The notes beneath the pieces were generated by a model. It made no database searches, was not told where the DNA came from, and saw only the letters and a program-made list of their open reading frames with translations. A program made the position numbers and the translations under genes. A stretch of DNA of 64,000 bases from Candidatus Melainabacteria bacterium (GTDB lineage: Bacteria > Cyanobacteriota > Vampirovibrionia > Obscuribacterales > Obscuribacteraceae): contig PLXC01000189.1 of the NCBI GenBank assembly GCA_003151275.1, forward strand, positions 1-64,000, read 5' to 3'. Positions 37,062-44,534 of this stretch are shown one piece after another. Positions within the stretch are counted from its first letter, which is position 1. The number at the start of each line of letters is the position of its first letter.

Positions 37062-37132
37062 ACGCAAGTCGGTTAATGGTAAACCAGCGGACTCCAAACC
37101 CGCGACTCGTGGTTCAAGTCCACGCTTGCGTG
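37062..37132 (+). tRNA. tRNA-Trp (anticodon CCA)
   Basis: Acceptor ACGCAAG/CTTGCGT is perfect, D arm GGTT...AACC, anticodon stem GCGGA/CCCGC with loop CTCCAAA, T arm CGTGG-TTCAAGT-CCACG, discriminator G as expected for Trp. No encoded CCA. Confidence 0.88.
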
Positions 37133-37144
37133 ATCATTATGTAA

Positions 37145-37224
37145 GGAGATGAGGCGAGTGGAAGCAAGCTCTTTGCTAAAGAGTCGTCGTAATCCGATAA
37201 CAGGTTCGAATCCTGTCATCTCCG
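37145..37224 (+). tRNA. tRNA-Ser (anticodon GCT)
   Basis: Acceptor GGAGATG/CATCTCC, anticodon stem GCTCT/AGAGT around loop TTGCTAA (anticodon GCT, reads AGC/AGU), long type II variable region (CGTCGTAATCCGATA), T arm ACAGG-TTCGAAT-CCTGT, discriminator G. Canonical for serine. Confidence 0.88.
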
Positions 37225-37228
37225 ATAA

Positions 37229-37301
37229 GCCAACATAGCAATGATGGTTCACGCGCTCGTTTGAAGAGCGAGACATCTCAGTTCGATTCTGAGTGTTGGC
37301 A
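37229..37301 (+). tRNA. tRNA with Gln anticodon TTG, atypical
   Basis: Acceptor GCCAACA/TGTTGGC is perfect, anticodon stem CGCTC/GAGCG with loop GTTTGAA (anticodon TTG), T arm CTCAG-TTCGATT-CTGAG, discriminator A and encoded CCA. The D arm is weak (TGA/TCA at best). G1-C72 and A73 do not fit glutamine identity, so this duplicate Gln-anticodon tRNA may be charged differently or be inactive. Confidence 0.78.
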
Positions 37302-37370
37302 CCATTTTGACACCGCGGCAATGGAGCGCACGCAGCTTTCAGCGCGGAATTGGAGAGCAGGCAAGATGCT

Positions 37371-37400
37371 GCTTCGAAAAATTCGGAGCAAGCTTTATTT
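37371..37400 (+). terminator. Probable terminator of the tRNA array
   Basis: GCTTCGA 37371-37377 pairs with TCGGAGC 37383-37389 (one G-U), five-base loop, followed by AAGCTTTATTT. It lies about 70 bases after the last tRNA and just before the end of the convergent membrane-protease gene. Confidence 0.5.
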
Positions 37401-40400
37401 CGGTAGATCGACGGTTTGCTTATCTTTCAGGAGGACAAGTGCGGTCGCAAAAAGTGGTGCACAAATAATTGCAAAGGAGAGGGCGATCTCTATCTGACCA
37501 ATCTTCTGCACATGTTCAACTAATTCTCCCGAATATATTCCCGACACTACTTCAATCAGAACGAAAACGTAACAAATGGCGTTAAGTCGAAATACGCGAG
37601 TAGTAAACCACCAACACGCCAGTAGCATAGCGATGATTGAAACTGTGTCAATCACACAGTCTTGCCAATACCATGACGAGGCACCAAATAATACTCCGGT
37701 GATGGTGATACAGCTCACAGCTCTGACTGTTGTATTTAAATACCTCCTCCAGAAACTCGCAGTGATGGCGATTGCCATTAATCCAAAAATGAGCCAAGCC
37801 GATACTGCGGTTAACAAATCAACTGCTGGAAAAAACATAGAGAACAGAATCGGAGTATGTCCAGGCATTTCCAGATGCAGTGCTGGTGAGAATCGGGTCA
37901 GTGCGACTGATTGCAAAGTCTTTATTGCAAACAAGACTGCAATGAATGCATAAGAGCCAATTGCTGCGTCGAGCCAAACACTCGACCGAAAAATTCGCTC
38001 GACACTATTTTGCGGCGTCAGGAGAAATCCATGACGAAGCTGATTGGCAATTATTGGGAAGCTTACTTTCAGAGAACTGAAACCAACGATACATAGCAAC
38101 AAGTAGCCAATTGATATGAGGAGCAGTTTCACCGCCTCAGCCGCAAGCGATTGACCGACGAAGGAACTGAAAGTCTCGGCGGTGTTGTATAACACTAACA
38201 ATTTGGCCGCATTATTGAAGCTGGAAATGATCGAGGCAAGTACGCCAACTCCAGTAAAAAGTATTGCTCCCTTCCACTGGATTGAGGTAGATCGAAGAAT
38301 GTGAATGCTCCACACAAGAAAGGCAACCATGAGAGCCAAAACTCCCCCTGCAAGAAGAACTGAGTCTGCTTGTTGATACCACTTCTTTTTCGCCCTGGGC
38401 CAAGACCAGGTGTCCGGAACATCCCAATCAAGCCGAAGTTCAGAGATGTGGTCGCCTTTCACTTCGGTGTTTAGCTTAGCTGCAGTCGACCCAGCGTTGA
38501 ACTTAGGAATGTTCAAGTCAAACTTATAATCAATTCGATTGGCGCGTTCAATTCTGTTTTTACCGTTCACGCTATATGGCGTGAGTTCAGGACGATATTT
38601 TTTTATGTAATCATCGACAATTTTCAAAGCTTCTGATTCATCAAGCTTCTTGCCTGGGCTCTCATCGATGTCTTCAACTAGACTGGCTCGCTTGCTTCCA
38701 TCTCCGTTGAGATAGACCCAAAAAGATTTGGGATCAAGAGGCTTGAAAAATCTGACACGCCATTCCAAACAAGGCTCGGTCTGATTGTAAATCGCCTCTG
38801 TATTGTGACGACCAAGTTGCTCAAAGACGTGTTGCCACTTTTGCGTATCAGAAGAATCAGGTTTGTTAACCAGCTCCACTTCACTCTGGTAGCCCGGATC
38901 GGTCAGCCCATCCTCGTGCAAATATTTCCTGGCAAGACTAAGCGCCTGATGAGAATCAACCCTCACCTGCTTACCTTTGCCGATTCGATCTTCAACAGGT
39001 ATGAGCCCGGCAGACCCGCAGACGACTGCGACCGCAATCAGGCACGATCTGATCCTTTTGCTGAGTGGAACATGTATCGCATCCTCGCGCTCAATCTTTT
39101 GCTCATGCTTTCCCTCAACCGCAGCGGGAGCTTGCAACGTTGCATTGGACAAGTCCAACTCAGGCACATTGTTTGCTCGTGCCCAGCGCTTGCTGTACCA
39201 GACGCCGATTAAAAATGGCACTAAGACGAAGAGAGAAGGAATTATTTGACTGAGTTGGTGCGATGAAAAAACCGGTTCGACAGTTAAGAACGCATCATAT
39301 AAATAGTGGGCAACAAAACATGGCAGCACACCGAAAGCGTTAATTATGCAACCAAAAACCAGTCCGACCACCGTCAACTCCACGCCGCGCGCATAGCTTG
39401 GCTGCTGTGGATACTGACTGTGGGCGAATCCCCAAATCAACGCTTGGATGATATTTGCCAGCCAAAAATTTTTCAACCATCGACGCAATAGACCTAAGCC
39501 GACTACCCGACAGGTAAATTCTTCCAGCCCTGCGGCACTGACACCAATCAATGCTCCGTCGATAGCCGGACAGGCAGTGCCAATTACTTTGTAGTCGTCC
39601 ACACCAAGCGGGCAAAAGAAGCCCAAGTTTTCGCCCAACTTGTAATAGCTGATCACCCAAAACATCATGCCACCAACCAGCAGATATCCAAAGATCATTT
39701 TGCGCGTAAAATCTGACTGCGCCATCCCCTTCAGTGAAAAGAGGAAAGGCATTGCCATGTGCTGCGGCCAGGAGCGGCGATAAACGGTTTCCGCTCCACC
39801 TACAAGCGCGAGGCTTAGTAAAAACGCTCCGACTGCCATCAACAAATCCATGATCACAGTCCTAGTAACAAAATTCGACAACGTTGAACTGGTATCGTAA
39901 GCAGTATCAAGAGTATTCGACCAATTATTGACCTGACCGAGCAAGAATAGAACGCTCAAGATCAGGCTGCTAACGATTGCAAACCGCCAGCGTATGTTGT
40001 GCGTGTTTAGTCCGTGGATGAAGGCCCCGATGGTAGCTGCGATAAATATAAAAATGAAGAAGGATGCGATTTTGCCAAGCAGCTCGTTATTCTCTCGAAT
40101 ACTTTTGTATTCTCGCTTCCACGTATCCGTTGGTGAAAGATAGTATCGATACTCGGAAATTTCATTGCCTGCTACTTCGACACGAATTCTCAATTCCGAC
40201 TCTGGATAACCGCGTTTTCTCCACTCAAAATGTTGATCGAGTCGATTCGGTTTTGTTTCCGCGCCAGAATCGAAAAGTTCATAACCGGCAAGGTCCTGTT
40301 TCCCAGTTTCCTTGATGAACGTTTGTGCAAGTTGCAGGGCGTTATCTTTGCTCAACGAAGGCAATTTCTTGTCGTTTTCTAGCCGATTGAATACCGACTT

Positions 40401-40796
40401 GAGCTGCCCATCGGTAGTCCAAGCGACATAAATCTGCTCTTTGCTCAACTCTTTGCAAAATCGAGTGCGCCAGATCCACACTGGCACGTCGCGCTTCATC
40501 AGCTCATTGGCCTTTTTAATTCCAAGCTTGAATTCAAGAACAGTTTTGGCGTCATCGTCTGATAGAAAAGTAGTGGTCTGAATAAACTTGTCTAAGTTGT
40601 AGCCAAACTTTTCAGCCATCATCCGAGAAGAGGACGCTGCCTCTTCCTTCGTCATTTTCATTTCAAGAGACGCAGCCGGAAAAACTTGCTTGTTGAAGAG
40701 GGCGTAAAAGACAAAACCAGTGATGCTGATCAACACGCAGATGATCAAGGGCAGACTAATCCGTTTCGATTTGTTAGTGCTTGGATCTGAAGTCAA
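37395..40796 (-). CDS. Giant internally duplicated CPBP-type membrane protease
   Basis: 1133 residues. Each half has a short N-terminal membrane helix, a periplasmic-type alpha/beta region with a WRxRFxKxL segment (WIWRTRFCKEL at ~107, LEWRVRFFKPL in the second half), then a bundle of membrane helices. The first half carries the CPBP (CAAX/Abi) protease motifs: Glu425-Glu426-x-x-x-Arg430 (EEFTCR), His459 (FAHSQ) and His497 (AHYLYDA). The second half (from ~581) keeps the architecture but lacks these motifs, so it looks like a catalytically dead copy. Substrates unknown. It is convergent with the tRNA array. Confidence 0.85.
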   Translation of the reverse strand: MTSDPSTNKSKRISLPLIICVLISITGFVFYALFNKQVFPAASLEMKMTKEEAASSSRMMAEKFGYNLDKFIQTTTFLSDDDAKTVLEFKLGIKKANELMKRDVPVWIWRTRFCKELSKEQIYVAWTTDGQLKSVFNRLENDKKLPSLSKDNALQLAQTFIKETGKQDLAGYELFDSGAETKPNRLDQHFEWRKRGYPESELRIRVEVAGNEISEYRYYLSPTDTWKREYKSIRENNELLGKIASFFIFIFIAATIGAFIHGLNTHNIRWRFAIVSSLILSVLFLLGQVNNWSNTLDTAYDTSSTLSNFVTRTVIMDLLMAVGAFLLSLALVGGAETVYRRSWPQHMAMPFLFSLKGMAQSDFTRKMIFGYLLVGGMMFWVISYYKLGENLGFFCPLGVDDYKVIGTACPAIDGALIGVSAAGLEEFTCRVVGLGLLRRWLKNFWLANIIQALIWGFAHSQYPQQPSYARGVELTVVGLVFGCIINAFGVLPCFVAHYLYDAFLTVEPVFSSHQLSQIIPSLFVLVPFLIGVWYSKRWARANNVPELDLSNATLQAPAAVEGKHEQKIEREDAIHVPLSKRIRSCLIAVAVVCGSAGLIPVEDRIGKGKQVRVDSHQALSLARKYLHEDGLTDPGYQSEVELVNKPDSSDTQKWQHVFEQLGRHNTEAIYNQTEPCLEWRVRFFKPLDPKSFWVYLNGDGSKRASLVEDIDESPGKKLDESEALKIVDDYIKKYRPELTPYSVNGKNRIERANRIDYKFDLNIPKFNAGSTAAKLNTEVKGDHISELRLDWDVPDTWSWPRAKKKWYQQADSVLLAGGVLALMVAFLVWSIHILRSTSIQWKGAILFTGVGVLASIISSFNNAAKLLVLYNTAETFSSFVGQSLAAEAVKLLLISIGYLLLCIVGFSSLKVSFPIIANQLRHGFLLTPQNSVERIFRSSVWLDAAIGSYAFIAVLFAIKTLQSVALTRFSPALHLEMPGHTPILFSMFFPAVDLLTAVSAWLIFGLMAIAITASFWRRYLNTTVRAVSCITITGVLFGASSWYWQDCVIDTVSIIAMLLACWWFTTRVFRLNAICYVFVLIEVVSGIYSGELVEHVQKIGQIEIALSFAIICAPLFATALVLLKDKQTVDLPK

Positions 40797-40806
40797 TTAA
40801 GTGTGT

Positions 40807-40821
40807 CACCAAATCTGGTGC
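40807..40821. repeat. Dispersed palindrome, copy 6
   Basis: CACCAAATCTGGTGC occupies most of the 25-base gap between the kinase gene (stop at 40822) and the start of the membrane-protease gene (40796), both minus strand. Confidence 0.55.
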
Positions 40822-41451
40822 TTAATGCTGAATCAACAAGAGCAGTTTGGGAATGAAAACAATGGCACCGATGGTAGCCGCTGCGCAAGAAGCGACTAAC
40901 ACTGCTGCCGCAGCTGTGTCTTTCGCGTAACGCGCCGACTCGTGATACTCGTTGCTTGAAGAAATATCGACCAGGTGCTCTAAAGCCGTGTTGACGTATT
41001 CAGCAGTGACGACCATCGACATTGCGATCGTCAAGGCGATCCAATTTTGTGCGTCTACCTTTAGCCAAATTCCCAGCGCGATTACTACTGCCACTAAAGC
41101 AAAGTGAATGCGTACATTCCGCTCTTCCTTCAGTCCAATCCAAATGCCGTGAAAGGCATGATAAAACGATTCAATCATAGTGACAGCCGGTCCAGTTTTT
41201 CGAAGCCAAGCCCGAGGGATAAATGAGGTTTCAACCTGTGAAACCGGCTCAGTTACAGGCGATTCTGGACCATTGCTCACAACACCTACTGGCCGGGTGC
41301 GGTGTTTAATTACTTTGGTCTTCGGTACTCCCAATGATTTCAATTGTGTGCCCCCGAATGCCGCCCTGCCAACTTGCTTAACTGCATTCAATGTGCAGAA
41401 AGCCACCATACATTGACCATAACACAGGGTTGATAAGTACAACAAGGTCAA
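40822..41451 (-). CDS. dgkA: Diacylglycerol/undecaprenol kinase family protein
   Basis: 209 residues, of which the last ~120 are the DgkA-type integral membrane kinase: a helix with SFYHAFHGIWIGLKEERNVRIH, three membrane helices and the catalytic AEYVNTALEHLVD, followed by AKDTAAAAVLV. It phosphorylates diacylglycerol or, more often outside proteobacteria, undecaprenol for cell-wall carrier recycling. The first ~85 residues are extra and not family-like; starts at 41409 or 41178 are possible, but none has a clear ribosome-binding site. Short gap to the protease gene downstream on the same strand suggests co-transcription. Confidence 0.87.
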   Translation of the reverse strand: MTLLYLSTLCYGQCMVAFCTLNAVKQVGRAAFGGTQLKSLGVPKTKVIKHRTRPVGVVSNGPESPVTEPVSQVETSFIPRAWLRKTGPAVTMIESFYHAFHGIWIGLKEERNVRIHFALVAVVIALGIWLKVDAQNWIALTIAMSMVVTAEYVNTALEHLVDISSSNEYHESARYAKDTAAAAVLVASCAAATIGAIVFIPKLLLLIQH

Positions 41452-41547
41452 ACGATTAGCATTATGCCGAGGAAATGGAGCGCAGCTATCTAGCCGCCCA
41501 TGGCTATCTCGGGGCGGGACTGGAGTTCCGCGCTCAATTTGGTTAGC

Positions 41548-42069
41548 TTATCGACTTACGCCAGCAGCCTCAAGCACGGCGCGTTGCCTGGAAAACATAT
41601 CCTTCTCTTGCGCTTTGGTTATGTGATCGAATCCCAAGATATGTAAAACTCCGTGAACAAATAAGAAGGCAATTTCCCGATCCAGGCTATGTCCAAATTC
41701 CAACGCTTGTTCCTGAGCTTTCTCGATGGAGATGACAATTTCGCCAAGCTCAATGGTCTCCTGACCGAAGTCTGGTGGGAAATCTACTGCTTCACCGTCA
41801 AAAATCAGCGGGAAAGAAAGTACATCTGTTGGGGCGTCTTTGTCACGCCACTGCTTGTTTAGTTCTTGAATTTTTTTATTTCCGACAAACATGAGGTCAA
41901 TTGAGCCACGCTCCGCGACTGTTTTTAGGAGCTTCTTGGAAAGATGGCGCGCTGCGTTACTTTTGAGATTGTCACAGACTTCTGCAAAGAGCATGTCAGT
42001 GGCACGAGACCAGTGCTTTATATCTATAGATGTTTTCCGCTGCTTGTTAGAAATGTGAACGGCAGTCAT
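41548..42069 (-). CDS. ybeY: Endoribonuclease YbeY (rRNA maturation)
   Basis: 173 residues from the ATG at 42069 (GGAG eight bases upstream); the frame is open 25 codons further. YbeY is a zinc endonuclease for 16S rRNA 3' processing and 70S quality control. The zinc motif HGVLHILGFDH is at the C-terminal third; NKQWRDKDAPTDVLSFP and LGEIVIS are also typical. Divergent from rimP with both promoters in 42145-42254. Its place beside ribosome-assembly genes fits its role. Confidence 0.93.
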   Translation of the reverse strand: MTAVHISNKQRKTSIDIKHWSRATDMLFAEVCDNLKSNAARHLSKKLLKTVAERGSIDLMFVGNKKIQELNKQWRDKDAPTDVLSFPLIFDGEAVDFPPDFGQETIELGEIVISIEKAQEQALEFGHSLDREIAFLFVHGVLHILGFDHITKAQEKDMFSRQRAVLEAAGVSR

Positions 42070-42254
42070 GACGGCCACTCCGAAGACTAAACCCGGCTCA
42101 GGCAGACGCTTGAGGATTGTAGCTTGCCTGAAAAGAGCCGCCATGTTAACATAGAGTTCATATGGAATCGTGTTGTCGTGGGCTATGAAAGATAGCTTAC
42201 GGCATTCTCGTATTTGGCCGTCCGTTCGAACGGGCGCAGATTCGTCGCAAAAGC

Positions 42255-42869
42255 ATGTCCGACAAAAAGACTCTCGATCAAATATTACAGAACATTATCG
42301 AAATCGCAGAGTCGATCGCTGACCCGCTTGGGCTGTTCGTTGTCGAATGTAAATTTGGACAACAGGGGCGCAAACGTAGCTTGGAAGTAACGATTTTCAG
42401 GAAAGAGTCATGGGTTTCGCTTAGCGATTGCGAGCAACTCAGCCGGCTGCTGGAAGCGGAACTCGAAAGGCGAATGGCTCTGGACGGTCCTATCGTTGAA
42501 GGCAGCTTCGATTTGCAGGTGCAAAGCCCCGGCATCGACAGGCAGCTGAAAACAGAAAGAGAGTTCAAGATCTTCACTGGACAACTCGTTCAAGTGCAGA
42601 GCAAGGACAAAATTGGTGACCTTGGTATCAATTTCAAAGGGATTCTGACTGGCACCGCTGACGGAAAGCTGCATTTGTCGAAAGCTTGTGCAATCAAACC
42701 AAAGCAACACGCCAAGGGCAAACAACCAGCACCTACGCCTGATGCACACCATGACATTATTGTGGAACTGAAAACTTTGATCAATGTCAAATTGTTCTCA
42801 GACGACCTATCACATCGCCCAAGCGGCTCGCCGCCTGTAAAGGATAACTCAAGCGGTCTACCCGCTTAA
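42255..42869 (+). CDS. rimP: Ribosome maturation factor RimP
   Basis: 204 residues, ATG at 42255. RimP acts in 30S assembly. Family features: VECKFGQQGRKRSLEVTIF, the SLSDCEQLSRLLEAELE helix, VQSPGIDRQL (SPG motif) and a C-terminal SH3-like half. It has a longer tail (about 40 extra residues, Pro/Ser/Lys-rich) than the ~150-residue average. First gene of the nusA-infB operon. Confidence 0.92.
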   Translation: MSDKKTLDQILQNIIEIAESIADPLGLFVVECKFGQQGRKRSLEVTIFRKESWVSLSDCEQLSRLLEAELERRMALDGPIVEGSFDLQVQSPGIDRQLKTEREFKIFTGQLVQVQSKDKIGDLGINFKGILTGTADGKLHLSKACAIKPKQHAKGKQPAPTPDAHHDIIVELKTLINVKLFSDDLSHRPSGSPPVKDNSSGLPA

Positions 42870-42913
42870 ACAATTTTCGGACCAAAAAACACGATCAGAC
42901 CTCAGGTCTGATC
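42851..42913 (+). promoter_or_regulatory. Tandem hairpins between rimP and nusA (attenuator candidate)
   Basis: Hairpin A: AAGCGG-tctac-CCGCTT at the very end of rimP (42851-42867). Hairpin B: GATCAGACC-tca-GGTCTGATC, perfect, 42893-42913, flanked by an A-run and ATCATAAAAAAT. Together in the 88-base gap before nusA they could act as an RNase cut site or partial terminator, allowing NusA to control its own operon as known in E. coli. The regulatory role is inferred. Confidence 0.5.
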
Positions 42914-42957
42914 ATCATAAAAAATACAATTGAATAAAATCTGTGGGAGGAAATCGA

Positions 42958-44097
42958 ATGATTAAAATAGGTGACAAGCTGCTTGAAGCAGCAGAGGAAT
43001 TAGAGCGCGATCGAAACATCCCGCAGGAAGAGTTTATTTCGTACGTATGCGACGCCATCGTTGCCGCATACAAGAAGAAAGTACCGGATCACGATGTCGA
43101 AGGCGTCAGAGCGATTTTCGATCATGAAACCGGTGAAATAGGCATTTTCGCCCCCAAAGAAGTAGTCGAGAAAATCAGCAATGAGTATCACGAAATTAGC
43201 CTTGTCGATGCCCAAGATTTAATTCCGGACGTGGCAGTAGGCGAAGTTCTGGAAATTGAAGTGACGCCCGCTGACTTCTCAGAATTCGGTCGGATCGCCG
43301 CACAAACAGCCAAACAGTTGATGACTCAGCGTTTACGTGAAGCTGAAAAAGAGCTGATCAAAAAAGAATTCGAAGCCCGTAAAGGCACATGCACCACCGG
43401 TCAAATTGAGCGCATCGAAGTAATCAGCAACAGCCGCAACAATGTGATTGTCAACTTGGGACGAGTTGAAGGTTGCATGCCGACTAGAGAGCAGTTGCCT
43501 GGGGAAACCTATCGCGTCGGCAACCGCGTGCGCGTCTACGTTCTTGAGTTGAGAGACACTGGACGTATTCCCCAAATTATTGTCTCCCAAGCGCACCCCG
43601 AGCTGGTTCGCGAATTGTTTGAACTTTACGTTCCGGAAATTGAGGACGGTACTGTAGACATCAAGTCCATCGCCAGAGAAGCTGGATACCGCACCAAAAT
43701 TGCGGTCCACTCAGACGATGCTGATGTTGACCCGGTTGGAGCTTGCATCGGCACCCGCGGCGTTAGAATTCAAAACGTCGTTGCTGAACTGCGAAACGAG
43801 AAGATAGACGTGATCCGCTATTCACTCGACCCAGTCGACTACATTTCAAACGCTCTCAGCCCAGCCCGCATCACCACCGTGGCACTTTACGAAGAAGGTC
43901 CGGATAGTGGCGGGAAACGTGCCGAAGTGATCGTTCCAGACGATCAACTTTCACTGGCAATCGGACGAGGAGGCCAAAACGTAAGGCTAGCCGCCAAGCT
44001 GACTACGTGGAAGATCGACATTAAATCCGAGAGCCAAGCTGGTGGGTCATTCCGTTCACTCAATCAAACACTTGAGGACCTTAGCCCATCTTCATAA
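42958..44097 (+). CDS. nusA: Transcription factor NusA
   Basis: 379 residues from the ATG at 42958, which follows GGGAGG at the normal distance; the GTG at 42943 lies upstream of that site. Domains: N-terminal RNAP-binding part, S1 (KGTCTTGQIERIE... VNLGRVEGCMP), KH1 and KH2 ending DDQLSLAIGRGGQNVRLAAKLTTWKIDI. It controls pausing, termination and antitermination. No C-terminal acidic repeats, as in most non-proteobacteria. Second gene of the operon; about 20 bases from ylxR. Confidence 0.96.
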   Translation: MIKIGDKLLEAAEELERDRNIPQEEFISYVCDAIVAAYKKKVPDHDVEGVRAIFDHETGEIGIFAPKEVVEKISNEYHEISLVDAQDLIPDVAVGEVLEIEVTPADFSEFGRIAAQTAKQLMTQRLREAEKELIKKEFEARKGTCTTGQIERIEVISNSRNNVIVNLGRVEGCMPTREQLPGETYRVGNRVRVYVLELRDTGRIPQIIVSQAHPELVRELFELYVPEIEDGTVDIKSIAREAGYRTKIAVHSDDADVDPVGACIGTRGVRIQNVVAELRNEKIDVIRYSLDPVDYISNALSPARITTVALYEEGPDSGGKRAEVIVPDDQLSLAIGRGGQNVRLAAKLTTWKIDIKSESQAGGSFRSLNQTLEDLSPSS

Positions 44098-44114
44098 ACG
44101 CCGGCGAAAACCAC

Positions 44115-44534
44115 ATGAACGGGCGCCAACAAGCAGTTGGTCCCGTTCCTGTTTCGCAAAATTCGAGTGGTGCGATGAAACCCAAACAGGGTGAGCACTC
44201 GCGAATTTGCGTATCATGTCGCAATAAAAAACCTCAAATCGAGTTAATCAGACTGACGGTTGATTCTCTTACCGGTGCAGTAAAGCTTAACAATGGGAAA
44301 CCACCAGTGCATGGTCGCTCGGCTTATTTGTGCTGTTTGAAACGGTGCGTTGACCAAGCGCTCAAGGGCGGCAGGCTCAAGCACGCCCTTGAAGGACGAA
44401 AGGTCAAAGGTGTGACAAATACGCGCTCGACCCGGTGGCCTCTTGAACCACAACTTATTCACGATATGACCGGTATGTGCACAGATAGCAAAAAAACGTG
44501 CCAAAATACTGAGAGTAAGGAGGTGCTTGAATGA
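44115..44534 (+). CDS. ylxR: YlxR family RNA-binding protein
   Basis: 139 residues. The core at ~28-85 matches the DUF448/YlxR fold: RICVSCRNKKPQIELIRLT, GRSAYLCCLKRCVDQALK, RLKHAL. This protein is encoded between nusA and infB in many bacteria; it binds RNA and has been linked to RNase P. The N-terminal 25 and C-terminal ~50 residues are extra and low in conservation. Its stop overlaps the infB start (ATGA). Confidence 0.88.
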   Translation: MNGRQQAVGPVPVSQNSSGAMKPKQGEHSRICVSCRNKKPQIELIRLTVDSLTGAVKLNNGKPPVHGRSAYLCCLKRCVDQALKGGRLKHALEGRKVKGVTNTRSTRWPLEPQLIHDMTGMCTDSKKTCQNTESKEVLE

